From Linum tenue (Eukaryota > Streptophyta > Magnoliopsida > Malpighiales > Linaceae): 64,000 bases of DNA. Of the stretch, positions 1-11,748 are shown one piece after another. A model generated the notes under the pieces. It was not told the DNA's origin, did no database searches, and saw nothing but the letters and a program-made list of their open reading frames with translations. The stretch's first letter is position 1. Each line of letters opens with the position of its first letter. The stretch spans positions 3,001,742 through 3,065,741 of the forward strand of contig CAMGYJ010000008.1 in NCBI GenBank assembly GCA_946122785.1, in the 5' to 3' direction. The translations under genes were made by a program, and so were the position numbers.

Positions 1-565
1 TGTCCGATTCCAAGCTCAGGTAAGCCTCGATCCGGTTTGGCACAGCCGGGTAGACCCACTGCTTCGAGTTAAACATCCAACCCAGCTCAGCCGGGACCGA
101 ATCGAACCCACAAGCCGAAACAACCAACGAACCGTTCTCAACCGCTTGGTCGTGGTAACTGTATTCCATCCGCTCCATAAACTCCGGCTCCCCGCAGATA
201 TCCAAGTAGTCGCAGCCGGCCTCGACACAGGCGGCCACGACAGGGTCGCCGTGGAGGCGAAACGGGCCGACGCAGTTGAGAACGAGCCTGGTCCGGGAGC
301 AGAGCAGGCGCAGGGAAGCAGGGTCGGCCGTGTCGGCGGTGAGGATTGGGATGGACGGAGGCGGAGAGTTGGGCTCGGCGGCCCATTTCAGGGTTTGGGT
401 GAGCTTGGAATGGTTTCGGCCCGCTATGGCGAGGGATTTGAGAGGCGAAGATGGGGAGTTGAGGAACTTGAGTGCTTCTCTCACGACGTATTTGCCGGTG
501 AATCCGGATGCTCCTAGGATTACGATGTCGTAGAGTACTGGAGATTGGTTGCTGTCGTTGTCCAT
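1..565 (-). CDS. Saccharopine-dehydrogenase-like oxidoreductase, copy 1, exon 1 (cut by window edge)
   Basis: The minus strand is open from ATG at 565 to the window edge. It encodes the N-terminal 188 residues of the protein family called probable mitochondrial saccharopine dehydrogenase-like oxidoreductase (Arabidopsis At5g39410). A Rossmann nucleotide-binding signature GASGFTG lies near residue 20, followed by conserved NCVGPFRLHGDPVV, CDYLDICGEPEFMERM and SACGFDSVPAELGW blocks. It is collinear with the complete copy at 24481-26584 and differs by scattered substitutions, so it is a duplicate. No stop or frameshift occurs in the visible part. The upstream flank carries a TATATATA run about 45 nt before the ATG. 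The true substrate is unknown; the name comes from family similarity, not from proven lysine catabolism. Confidence 0.85.
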   Translation of the reverse strand, partial: MDNDSNQSPVLYDIVILGASGFTGKYVVREALKFLNSPSSPLKSLAIAGRNHSKLTQTLKWAAEPNSPPPSIPILTADTADPASLRLLCSRTRLVLNCVGPFRLHGDPVVAACVEAGCDYLDICGEPEFMERMEYSYHDQAVENGSLVVSACGFDSVPAELGWMFNSKQWVYPAVPNRIEAYLSLESD

Positions 566-667
566 TTTTTGGGAAATGATTTTGGAGAATGAGGCTTAGA
601 GATGGTTCATATATATAGCTCTGGAGTTGAACGGCATGCCATTTCTCGGGCTGCTTTGTATAGTAAT
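566..667 (-). promoter_or_regulatory. Promoter-proximal flank of oxidoreductase copy 1
   Basis: A TATATATA run sits at about 608-618 on the minus strand. The block at 625-660 resembles the upstream flank of the intact copy (26600-26640), so it is duplicated promoter DNA. The hAT element that starts at 668 cuts this promoter. Confidence 0.4.
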
Positions 668-1604
668 TAGGGGTGGCAGTCGGTCGGTTTCGGTTTAACC
701 GAAAACCGAAATCCCGGTTATCGGTTAAACCGAGCCACCCTGCACACCTGCCGACCACCGACCGTGAGAGTGTCACGGTTAGCCGGCCAACCGACCGGTC
801 GGTTTCGGTTTTAGGCTCGGTTAGCCGGCCAACCGGAAATTACCTTTTATAAAAAAATAAAAAAAAATTTAAAACCCGAAAATTCTGCACCACATACTTA
901 CCCCTCGGCCCTCTCTCTCCCCCTACTCTCTCTCGAATCTCTCTCCCAATTCTCTCTCCCGAAAATTCTTCTTCCTTTCCCAGAGAAAAACTCAAAACCC
1001 GAAAACCTATCTTCTTCCTTTCCCAGAGAAAAACTTAAAAACTCAAAAACGAAAACCTCCCCGAAATCGCCTCCCTCCTACCTACCCTCACCTCTCTCGT
1101 TCTGCCCTCTGCCTCCCCGTTGACGGCGACGGGAATAGCGGCGGCGACGGACGCGGGGCGCGGTGCTGCCGCGGCGACGAACGCGGGGCGCGGCGCTGCC
1201 GTGGCGACGGGCGCGGCGACTGACGACGGGCGCGGAGACTGACGACGGCCGCGGCGACCTGGCCTCCATGCAGAGGAAGAAAGAGAGAAGAAAGAGGGTG
1301 AGGGTCAGATCTGCTGTAGGAAGAAAGAGAGAAGGGTCGAAGGAAGAAAGAGAGAAGGGTCGAAGGAGTTGCGAAGAGTCGAAGGGCCACAGAAATAAAT
1401 CTTTTTTATATTTTCGGTTGTGGGTCGGTTGGCCGGTTAGTCACGGTTAACCGGCTTCGGTTACTCGGCTAACCGGACCCCTGATTTCCTCTACCGACAA
1501 CCGACTGCCCTCTCCTTTGTCGGTTTTTCGGCTAGCCGAAAATCGGTCGGTTCGGTTGAAACCGACCGGTTAGCCGCTAACCGGAAAACCGTCCGCCAGC
1601 CCTA
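668..1604. mobile_element. Non-autonomous hAT element with CGGTTAACCG-type arrays
   Basis: The element starts TAGGGGTGGC and ends GCCAGCCCTA, which are short terminal inverted repeats. It is flanked by an exact 8-bp duplication ATAGTAAT at 660-667 and 1605-1612, the hAT size. Both ends are packed with degenerate CGGTTAACCG and GGTTAGCCGGC palindromic units. The middle (about 1090-1270) is a GC-rich minisatellite of gcggcgacg-like units. No transposase is present. Small Arg-rich open frames in the middle follow from the repeats and are not genes. Confidence 0.9.
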
Positions 1605-1712
1605 ATAGTAATTAGTAAATAGTAAGTGATATCACATTCACATGCTAGAGGCCTAATGTGGAATTTTACCACAACCATGCTTCAAAGATACGAGTTCAGT
1701 TTGTACTATAAA

Positions 1713-2256
1713 GAGTTAATAGCATTTCGTACCCCTTTACTATTGCGAATTAACGAACGTACCCCTCTTTTAATTTTTTGCACAAACGTACCCCTCTAGT
1801 ATTAAAACGTAACGAATATACACTTATGTTAAATTTTCTGTTAAATGACCGTTTAATGAGCTGTAAAATGACCTAATTACCCCTCATTAACTCTTAATTT
1901 TTATTGAATTGTTTTTTATCCCTAACCAAATTAATTAAAAATTAAAACCTACCGACTCCTAATTTCTCTTCGACGGCCGGACGTTCCGTCTTCCTTACCT
2001 CGCCCCACTCTCCTCTGGACTAGAGAAATCTTGTGCCCAATAAATCCGGCACCTGTCAGACGGCAGCTTGAGTAGGTTCGGCGGGCAGGAGGGTTTGTAC
2101 GCGGCCTCCTTCTCGACACAAACACACAGTTGGTGATGCGACTCTTCTCCCACGAACAACAATTGTAAACGCGAGGGGTACATTTGTGCAAAAAATTAAT
2201 AGAGGGGTACGTTCGTTAATTCACAATAGTAAAGGGGTACAAAATGCTATTAACCC
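1713..2256. mobile_element. Mutator-like MITE with long inverted repeats
   Basis: Left and right termini are inverted copies over about 84 bp, opening with (G)AGTTAATAGCATTT and containing repeated GTACCCCT. An exact 9-bp duplication TACTATAAA lies at 1704-1712 and 2257-2265, the Mutator superfamily size. The interior has no transposase-like frame. Confidence 0.85.
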
Positions 2257-2265
2257 TACTATAAA

Positions 2266-2970
2266 TGAATTGTATATAGAAAGATATAAGTACAAATTGA
2301 ATTTGTACGAATATTTATGAGCATAGCAACGGAACTCTTGTCCCAATGCATCCTAGTAGCCGCCACCTACCAGTGCCTATTAGCCGCCCCTGCTGGTTGT
2401 GCTTTCTTCAACCAGTACGGCCGTACATTTATTAATTGGGAAGTGTGGTTAATTAGGCGAAAACAGAGTGATAACTGATCAGTGATCAGTGAACATGTGT
2501 TGTTCATCGTTTTGGAAGACTCGTACTGAAAGTCATCCTAACAGATCACTTTACTGGCCGCCACTATGCTCCTGCTAATTTGTTTTGGCTTGATCTCTAG
2601 ATCCGCCGCCACCATTATTAGATTCTGCATGGCTCGTGCTCCTGTTCTCATGCTTTATTATATTTTTGGTAGCTTTAATTTCTTCCATATTGTTGAAATT
2701 TATTAATTGGGTTGGGGGACAATGGACATGGTGGATAGGCGGAAACAGAGGAGTGAGCACGTATTGTTCAAGGGCTGGGTTCAGAAAATCTAAAAGTTTT
2801 AAGAATAATTTTGGACTATACTAACAATGTAGCTTGGCGTTGAAATCCTATGCATTCTATTGTTACTAGTATGCTTTATAGAGTTATGATACACATTCTA
2901 GTGTTACTAACATGCTTTGTGGACTCTGTTATGCGTTCTTGTGTTTCTGACATGTTTGTTACGTTTGTGG
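2266..2970. other. Intergenic DNA with duplicated promoter-flank remnants
   Basis: I see no gene. Stretches at about 2440-2530 and 2700-2770 resemble the DNA upstream of the intact oxidoreductase (26815-26880) and the block at 34525-34600; they share a GGCGGAAACAGAG...GAGCACGTGTTG-like motif. About 2830-2960 is a degenerate roughly 60-bp repeat with words such as ATGCTTTATAGAG and TGTTACTAACATG. Confidence 0.4.
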
Positions 2971-3068
2971 CACTACAAGAAAATTGACTTTTAGCGGCTA
3001 AATTATGGTGGCAAATATTGTAAATGCCTCTAAAATTATCTTTAGTGACAAATACTCAATTTGCTTCT

Positions 3069-3675
3069 TGTTGGGCATGTGACTCGGACCTAGCTGTGCA
3101 AGGCAAGACACGCTAGCAGAAGACGCACGCGAGGGTCTAAGGCGCGCATGCAGGCTCAAGAGCGCGCTACTGCGCGTGCGTCAGCGCAGAGAACCAGCGC
3201 GCGAAGACCCAGAGCTCCTCACAAGCCGCGCGAGAGTGGAAAGCATCAAGGCGCAGAAGCTCAGGCGCGTTGTAAGACACTTAGCCACAGGGAGTTCCAC
3301 TCACACTACCCGAGGGTCAGCCGCGTCGGGATCAGTGACACAGTCGTAGGTACACCCCTGACATGTCCTAGGTAGGGGGATGGCCTAAATCCCCGACATG
3401 TCAGTGGTCACATCAGAGTCAAGGTCCCATCATGTAATCCATCCACTCACCCACCACCATGTAGCCTATAAATATGGCATTTACTCCGGTGGGTGAGGGG
3501 ATCGCATTTTTCATGACTCTCTCTCTACAATAACAACTTATCTCTCTAAAATCCCTTCTCTTGTTCTCACTCAACTCTCTAGTCTCCGACCTTCCGATCA
3601 AACCCATCGCTTGCACTTCTTCTTGACCCAAACTCTTACTCGAACCTCACTCCTACACCCAGTTAGGTTCAAACA
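3069..3675 (+). repeat. 5' LTR of element A
   Basis: It begins TGTTGGGC and ends TTCAAACA, 607 bp. The left boundary follows from the CTTCT duplication and the right boundary from the primer binding site two bases downstream. A TATAAATA box lies at 3467-3474, suitable for the LTR promoter, followed by a CT-rich leader. Confidence 0.85.
3467..3474 (+). promoter_or_regulatory. TATA box in 5' LTR of element A
   Basis: TATAAATA followed by GGC, about 200 bp before the LTR end, the usual place for the U3/R promoter of a plant LTR. Confidence 0.55.
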
Positions 3676-3677
3676 AT

Positions 3678-3694
3678 TGGCGCCCACCGTGGGG
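3678..3694 (+). promoter_or_regulatory. Primer binding site of element A
   Basis: TGGCGCCCACCGTGGGG lies two bases after the LTR end. The same sequence occurs at 61883-61899 in element D. I do not assign the primer tRNA. Confidence 0.8.
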
Positions 3695-6600
3695 CCAAGA
3701 AGAAGCGCAGAAGAAAACCCACCAATGGCAGAACGCAACCACGATCAACCTGACGAAGCAACGCCCATCAAGGCGATGACCGACCCAGGGGCGTTCGCAG
3801 AAGCCAGCAACCTCAATGCGGTGCTTATTGAAGAAGAAGAGCCCGAACTGACAGCCAAAGAAATGAGGGAGCTAGTGACAAAGCAAAACAACGTCATAGC
3901 CGACATGCAGAAGCAAATGAGCCAAGTCATCGCGCTCATGATGAGCAGGGAGGCCGCGCCAACAACAGAGGCAACGGCGGTCGCGCCTCAACAAGCCGTG
4001 GGAGAAGCGTCCGGAACCGCTCAACCACCACGACACGCGCTAGCGGAATTCCCCGCGGGAGAAACGCAGGGAATTGAACCACCAGGGCGGGCGGACCTCA
4101 GCTTCTTGGAGCAACACCTGTCTCCGCAATACCGACCTAACCCGCCCAAGAAGGTTCTCCACCAGCCGTTGAGCGCACAAATTATGGCGGAACACCTAAG
4201 CGGAGCGCCACCCACCCTCCCAACATACAATGGCACGACCGACCCAGAAGACCACGTGAGCACCTTCTGCTTGCGCATGCAACTCCAAACCAACTCGAAT
4301 GCGGCGCTGTGCAGAACCTTCCCGTCAACCTTTTCGGGAATATGCCTCGACTGGTACAACCGCCTCCCGAACGGAATCATCCGCTCGATCGAGGAGTTCA
4401 TACTTCTGTTCACAACAAAGTTCGCGTCCCAGAAGCGGCGCCCTCTTCACCTCAAGGCCCTGATAGATATCAGGCAAAAAGACGGAGAAAGCTTGAGAGC
4501 CTTCTACGCCAGATGGTCCAGGGTAGCAATGGCCGTCCGCGACCTTACCCCCGAAACCGCCGCCCATCACCTCATGGAGGCCACCAACAATATGGAGCTC
4601 AAGCGGGCGTTAGCAAAAAGGCCCGTCACGCTGTCAACAGAGTTGGAAATGAAGATTGAAAAGGCAATCACGTTAGAAGAGACCCTGGGGGCGGGATCCG
4701 TCAGACGCTTCGAACCAGCAAAAATGCCGCGAGAGGAACTGGCGCGTCGACAGCCTCCAACCCCAATCCCACGAGACCAATTGCTACAGATGCACAGTGG
4801 CCCGAAGCGCAACCCTCCTCCCCCACCAGAGCAGGCGCATCGCGGGCGATCGCCAGACAGGCGCGCGTCCAACGCCTACACTCCCCTTAACGACTCCGTG
4901 AGGAACGTGTTCCACGTCCTCCGCGAGAAAGGCTACAAGCTCAATTGGCCTGCCCCGTTGAAGTCCCAACCCCACATGCGCAATCCAAATAGGCATTGTG
5001 AATTCCACAGGGCAACGGGGCACCAGACGGAAGACTGTCGAGAGCTACGGTACAAAATAGAGGGCCTCGTACGGCGAGGATTGCTAACCGAGTTCACTCA
5101 CGTGAAAAAAGAGCAGGTTGAGGCCTCGCAGCACCCGCCCCCACCCCCACAAGCCGATTACGACGACGACACAGGTGCGTATGTAGTGCGCAAAGAAATC
5201 GGGGTGGTAACGGTTGAAGGAGATCGCCCCAAGAAAAAGACCAAGCGTGAGCGCGCGACGGAGTGCGCGGCTGTCGACGCACCGACAAAGTTCAATCTGA
5301 GCTTCGATGACGCGGAGTTCCCACAAGGAGTCCCGTCAGAGGAGCCACTCATCGTGACCGCGCTGATTGCCGCCTGCAAGACCCACCGTCTCCTGATAGA
5401 TGGGGGTAGTGCGGCTGACATCCTCTTCCAGAGCACCATTAACAAAATGGACATCGACCCGCGCCTAATCAGGCGCGCGCAAGGCAACCTGGTCGGTTTC
5501 TCCGGAACCAGAGTCCCGGTGATTGGGGTGGTCACCCTCCCAGTGGTAATCGGCGACCAGGAACCGCGCGTCTCCAAGCAAGTAGAGTTCACAATCGTCA
5601 ATTGTGAATCGGCGCACAACGGCATCCTGGGCCGACCTTTCCTTGAGAAGTTCATGGCCCTCCCGTCGACGTGCCACCAGAAGCTCAAGTTCCCAACACA
5701 GAGAGGAGTTGGGGAAGCACGGGGAACGACATGGGAAGACCGCGTTGCGGCGCGTCAAACCAACATAGTCGACACAAGAGCAGAAGAACCCCGACCGGAG
5801 TCCATGGATTCCGATTTCGAGGTCGCGCTGGACTCCGCCGAGCCGACTAGGAAGATACGCATCTCCACTCACGTCGGCAGCAACGCAATCGAACCACTCG
5901 TGACGTTGCTGAAAGAGTACAAGGAGCTGTTCGCGTGGTGCACAGAGGACATGCCAGGGGTGCCCAGAGAAGTAGCTCAACACAGCCTCGCGGTCCCAGC
6001 CAACGCAGAGCCAAGGCAACAAGGGCGGAGGACCTTCACCGGCGATAAGCTGAAGGCGATAGAAGAAGAGGTGGCGCGCCTACTAGCAGCCGGATTGATC
6101 CGCCCTGTAAAATATCCAAAGTGGCTGGCAAACGTGGTCTTAGTCAAAAAATCGTCAGGAGCCTGGCGGATGTGCGTCGACTACACCACAATCAACAAAG
6201 TATGCCCGGGAGACCCTTATCCCCTACCACGCATCGACCAGCTGATCGACGCAACTGCCGACCATGAGACATTGTCTTTCCTAGACATGTTCTCAGGATA
6301 CCACCAAATCCCGATGTCCGTGGAAGACGAAGAAAAAACAGCGTTCATGACACCGTTCGGGAACTTTTGCTTCGTAGGGATGCCGTTCGGATTGAAAAAC
6401 GCGGGCGCAACATACCAGAGAATGATTGACACTGTTTTCTCGCGACAGATCGGGATGAACATCGAGGCGTATGTGGACGACCTCATTGTCAAAACGAAGG
6501 CGGGCAAGTCACACCTGGAGGACCTGCGCGAGACTTTCGAAGCCCTCCGCAAGCACAGCCTCCGCCTCAACCCACTCAAGTGCGTCTTTGGAGCGGAAGC

Positions 6601-6991
6601 GGGGAAATTTCTTGGGTTCATGATAACTAAGTGCGGCATAGAGGTCGACCCAAAGCAAATCACCGCGGTCCAACAACTACGGGCGCCTCGGAACGCATTG
6701 GAAATCCAATCTCTGAATGGCAAGATAGCGGCACTGGGGAGATTTATACCAAGGTCCGCTGACAAATGTGCGCCCTTCTTCCAGACACTAAAGAACGGGA
6801 CACGCTTCACATGGTCTACAGAATGCGAAACAGCATTCCAAGAACTAAAGGCATATCTTGTATCCCCCCCTGTACTGACTGCCCCCAAGCTCAATGAAAA
6901 ACTTTTCTTGTATCTCGCTGTGTCGACAAGGGCCGTGAGTGCAGTGCTGATATCCCGAAGAGATGGAAAAACCGAGCAACCGGTGTATTAC

Positions 6992-8328
6992 TGATAGACC
7001 GATAATTATACATGTTTTCACCCCTATTCTGAAGTCGTTTGTGATGAGGAATCTCGTATTTTAAGCCGATTTTACGCTAGGTTGTGTGTTTGTGTCATAT
7101 TTCAGGTCCCGACGTTGGAATCGAGGCGGAGAAACGAGTTCTGGGTCGAAAGGAGCCGAGTTGGGACTAAGGGGGCTGCAGGAGGAAAATACCCGGTCGG
7201 ATGGCAAAATACCCGACCGGGTATTTATCGTTTTTGGCACCCGTGAGAAACAGAAGGGGGCCCGGGCGAAGGCCTTAAATCCCCGGTCGGGGATTTTGGT
7301 GGTAGACCGGGGATTTTCGCCTTTAGTGGAACGGTGCGTTTCACAATACCCGGTCGAACCATAAAATACCCGGCCGGGTATTTTGACCGGGTATCGCGAC
7401 CAGGCAGCTGCTAAAAGAGGAAGAAGGCCAATTTTCAAAGGGTTCCGAGTTTTAGAGAGATAGAACGATTCCTAGAGAGAGAAAGCGACGAACAAGAGCC
7501 TCCAAGTGCCCTAGATCGATCTTCAACACCATTGGAGCTTGGTTTGAGCTTGGAGAAGTGCCGATTCAACGTCCAGGAGCAGAAATCCATCTTCACAGTA
7601 TGATTTCCGCATCTGATTCTGCTTTTGCTTCTTTCTCCATGGAGTAGTTCTCCCATTCATCTGGGTGTGGGAAACCCTAGTTCTGTATGTTGAGATTGAT
7701 TGTATGAACCCAAGTACTGATTCTGTGATTGATTATATTCGATTGAGGTTTTATGATTGAATGACTTGAATCCTGATCAAATTCCTGTTGTTTCTGCTTT
7801 AACCTAGAACGAGAATATCTGCCTAGGTTAATAGAGTATCCTTGATTGAAGGTAGGGAGTTGGTGACTTTAGTCGAGGAGCCAACTCACTATTCTGTACC
7901 GGATTTACTCCGGTAGTGGAGGTTTTGTTCTTAGGGCCTCAATCTGTCGACTCCGGTGGAGGTTAGTCGCCCGCTAGAGAGTCAGATTGAGAGGGTCTGA
8001 AGACCTTTAGTCGAGACTTCAGGCTGTTTAAGAACCTTCCGCAGTATAATCTTCATAGAAACTGAACTTGGTAATTACAATCTGACTTAACTGCAGTCTA
8101 GGGGAAACCATATCCGGGTGACCTCTCTTGACTTGACAACAAACCGTTTACTTGTTCTGTGTTTTGTTTGCTTGAGTTTCACTAAAAGTTCACTGCTAAA
8201 TAACAAGAATTCACCGAGTAGTCATCACATCTAGGACCCGGGTTGACATTAAAACCCGACCCGCTATACTACGCTTTAGGAATTGGTGATACTTGGCCAT
8301 TTTCTAGGGTGACAGTAGGAGTGAGTCA
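6992..8328 (+). repeat. 5' LTR of element B
   Basis: It begins TGATAGACC and ends GAGTGAGTCA, 1337 bp, bounded by ATTAC on the left and the primer site on the right. It holds several GC-core palindromes with AAATACCC arms at 7207-7226, 7277-7297 and 7363-7384. Confidence 0.88.
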
Positions 8329-8334
8329 AGTTTT

Positions 8335-8352
8335 TGGCGCCGTTGCCGGGGA
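8335..8352 (+). promoter_or_regulatory. Primer binding site of element B (tRNA-Asp type)
   Basis: TGGCGCCGTTGCCGGGGA is the reverse complement of the 3' end of plant tRNA-Asp including CCA. This primer is typical of Athila-type elements. Confidence 0.85.
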
Positions 8353-8475
8353 CGGCTAGGTTGTTGAAGAAAAGTGATTTTTGTTACTTTAGCATTTTCA
8401 TTTTTGCATTGAGTTTTTGCTTTGTCCCACTTGTGCCTTCACGGGTTTGCTTGCTTGAGTGTGTGCAGGTAGTGC

Positions 8476-11400
8476 ATGACCCGTAGCCAGTCAGGAGGTT
8501 TACTGCCGTTGGATCCAGAGCTAGAACGCACTTGCCGCCAACTTAGGAGACAGCAGCGAGCTAGACTGGTTACGGGAGAGCGCATAGACGGCCACTTGAC
8601 CAGCGATTCTGAGGAAGAGTACGAGATGGAGGGCGAAGACATCCCACAACCGGGGAATGCTCGACAGGTTCCCCCGGTGAATCAGCATCCACCACCACCG
8701 CCGGGTCCCACCTTGGAGTACTACTACACTCCACGGATTGCTGACATCCGCCCGGTCATCCTCTATCCGCCCATCCCAGCAAATAACTTCGAGATCAAGC
8801 CAGGCTGGATTCAGCTCATCACATCCTCTATCCAGTTCCATGGCTTGAAGAATGAGGAAGCCCGGGCACACCTTTCCCGTTTTCTGCAGCTGACAAACGG
8901 TTTCAAGCTGAATGGTGTTCCGGATGATGCAATCCGCCTTCATCTCTTCCCCCATTCTCTGGCGGGGAATGCTAAGAGGTGGTTGGAGACCCAGCCCCCA
9001 TTGTCCATCACCTCTTGGGACGATCTGGCTGACAAGTTCGTGCACCGGTATTATCCGGCATCGAAGACCACGGAGATCCAGCGGGAGATCACTCACTTCC
9101 GCCAAGAGCCAGATGAGTCACTTCGTGATGCATGGGAGCGGTACATGGGATACTTCTGGCAGTGTCCCCATCATGGCTTCAGCGATGCTTTCACAGTGGG
9201 GAACTTCTACAGTGCCATCACCCCAGACAGCCAGAGGGTGATCGAGTCTCTATGCCCAGGAGGGGATATCCTTACTAAGACTCCACCCGAGCTGAACCAG
9301 ATGATCAGTACCTTGGCCGCCCGCGATCATTCCTGGGGGCAGAGCAGTAGAGGCAGGCACTCCCGGGACCGTGGTGTGCATGCTATGGAGGCCAGATCCG
9401 GGTTAGAGCAGCAGGTGGCTGAGTTGGTGCAGACACTGAAGCAGCCTAACAGTCTCCTTCCGGGCCGAGGTGTAGCTGCGCCTCCAGTAGTTCAGTGCCA
9501 GTGGTGTGAGAGTCCAAACCATCTGGTGGAGGACTGCCAGGCTATGCGGGAGTCCTCTACTCCCCAAGAACAGTTGGCCTACATCGCCAATGCTCGGCGC
9601 CTCGATCCATACAGTAACACATACAATGAGGGATGGCGCCAGCATCCCAACTTCGCCTGGAGCAACAACACCAACAAACCACCTGGTTTCCCAGCACCAG
9701 CAGGTGGTTTTCAGCAGAAGCAGCCCTACCAGCCTAGGCAAGGGCAGCCATTCCAGCAGCCCCAGGGCCAGTTTGCTCAGCCTCCAGCAGCCGCAGCTCC
9801 CGATAATCAGATGGCTGATCTGAAGAACATTTTGGCGACATTCATGACCACCAGCCAGGCGAATTTCGCAAGGGTGGACCAGAGCATAGCTTCTTTGGAG
9901 GCAGGGCAGAGGAACCAGGGTGCTATTTTGCAAGATCTACAGCACCAAGTCGGTGTCCTAGCACGCCAGCTTACTGCTCGGGCCCCGGGGACTCTACCTG
10001 CCACCACCATCCCCAATCCACGGGACCCGCACGAGACCGCACATGCCATTTTCACCCTGAGCGGCAGGCCTACATCAGCTGATCCTGCCCCGACCAGGCA
10101 GGAGGAACCATTACCTGCTTCAGCACTTCCAGCCGGTGATGCAGAAGTGCGGGTGGAGAAGGAAGCCCCTGCTCCCACGCCACAACCAGTGGTGAAGGAG
10201 CACGTACCCCAGCTTCCCTTCCCCACTCGCCTTCACAAGGACAAGCTGGAGACTGAGTTTGCCAATTTTATGGCAATGTTGAAGCAGCTCAACATCAGCA
10301 TACCATTTGTGGAGGCACTGTCGAAGATGCCCAAGTACGCTAAGTTCATGAAAGATCTCTGCACCAACAAGAAGAAACTTGGGGATCTCTCGACAGTGCT
10401 GCTGAGCGAGGAATGTTCTGCCATCCTGCAGAACAAGCTGCCCGAAAAGCGCAAGGACCCAGGGAGTTTTACTATCCCTCTTACTATTGGCAGCATGCAT
10501 GTAGGAAAGTCCTTGGCGGACCTAGGCGCTAGCATAAATGTCATGCCATACAAATTGTTCAAAAAGCTAGACCTAGGTGAACTTAGCCCTACTAGGATGA
10601 GCATTCAGCTAGCTGATCGTTCTGTGGTGCATCCTAGGGGTATCATAGAAGATTTGCTTGTTAATGTGGGTGCATTCACATATCCTGTTGATTTTGTTAT
10701 TCTGGATATAAATGATGATGTGGATGTGGCTTTGATTCTAGGTAGACCATTTCTTGCCACCGCCAAGGCACTGATTGATGTGCATGATGGTAAACTGCTC
10801 TTGCGTGCTGGAAATGAACAGACTGTTTTTCCTGTGACTGAGTCTGATCATTGTGCTATGATTTCTGTATCGCCTGTGCATGCTATTTCTGACCAGATAC
10901 ACGAGCCTGTCTAGAGATGGCAATTTCGACCTGACCCGTTTTACCCGACCTGTTTGACCTGTTTTGGGGCGGGTCCGACCCGTCCCGTAGGCGGGGCGGG
11001 GCGGGCATTGGGTAGTTTCATCGACCCGACCTGCCCTGACCCGCCCCATTCTCGACCCATTCTTGTCTAAATCACATGTAATCTTAGTCAAATTACTAAG
11101 AATTTTCCTTTTATTGCATCATATTTTAGTTATAATAAAGTTGTAAATTAGTAAAAATCTCAATTTCTCCAATAATTTAACTACAATTGTCATAATATTG
11201 TTTGTTTTCTTAGTCTTATAATAAAAATACCGAATATTTCTAATGTTTTTCATATAAATTGCATACCCATTGGGTCGACCTGTCCCGACCCGCGACCCGT
11301 GATCAATTACCCGACCTGGACCCGACCTGCCAAGGGGCGGGTCTGGGTACCAAGAAACCCGCCCCGGACCTGCCCCATTGCCATTCCTAAGCCTGTCGTG

Positions 11401-11748
11401 TATCCTTCTGCACCTCTCATTTTGCAGGACCCGCCTATCATTCCTCCGCCGCCACTCCATCCAGCCTCGCCTTCGAACAAAAAGCTCAAGGAGGAGTGGC
11501 GGCCGAAGCCGCAAGTGGCTAAGCCTGCACGGAAGAAGAGTGGAGACCACTACGAGCTGGTCCCACCTCCTGGATCACGACCACCCTGGCCATCCGAGTA
11601 CTCACTCGCCTGCATCTTGCCGGATGGCCAGGTCGAGCTGACCGATGCTGGTGGTTGCAACCGTCGGGTGCACGGTCATCACCTGAAGCTGTACCTCAAG
11701 AGCGATGTGGATCCGCTCTTGGAGGCACCTGTTCCTGCACCTCCCTGA
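8476..11748 (+). pseudogene. gag-pro: Gag-protease frame of element B, interrupted by a hAT element
   Basis: The frame runs 8476-10911 and continues in register at 11398-11748 once the hAT and one target copy are removed (928 codons). Residues about 100-290 are a Retrotrans_gag region (RWLETQPP, SLRDAWERYMGYFWQCPHHG). A CCHC-like CQWCESPNHLVEDC follows near residue 340, then a Gln/Pro-rich stretch, then an aspartic protease domain with LADLGASINVMPY and ALILGRPFL. The last about 60 residues (VELTDAGG, VHGHHLKLYL) resemble the C-terminal tail of a Ty3 integrase, suggesting that RT, RNase H and most of integrase were deleted in an ancestor. The hAT supplies the present TAG stop. Confidence 0.85.
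10912..11389. mobile_element. Non-autonomous hAT inside gag-pro of element B
   Basis: Starts TAGAGATGGCAAT, ends ATTGCCATTCCTA, with exact 8-bp duplication AGCCTGTC at 10904-10911 and 11390-11397. Subterminal GACCCG/CGGGTC units fill both ends and the centre is AT-rich. Its first three bases end the host frame. Confidence 0.92.

Noticed and set aside
1078..1450. Arg-rich open frames on both strands
   Set aside because: They fall in the GC-rich minisatellite of a hAT element; composition alone explains the open frames.
3148..3375. 75-codon open frame
   Set aside because: Lies within the 5' LTR of element A, upstream of its promoter, and has no recognisable domain.
7061..7438. 125-codon minus frame repeated exactly at 12970-13347
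   Set aside because: Conserved only because the LTR is duplicated; it spans the palindromes and has no domain.
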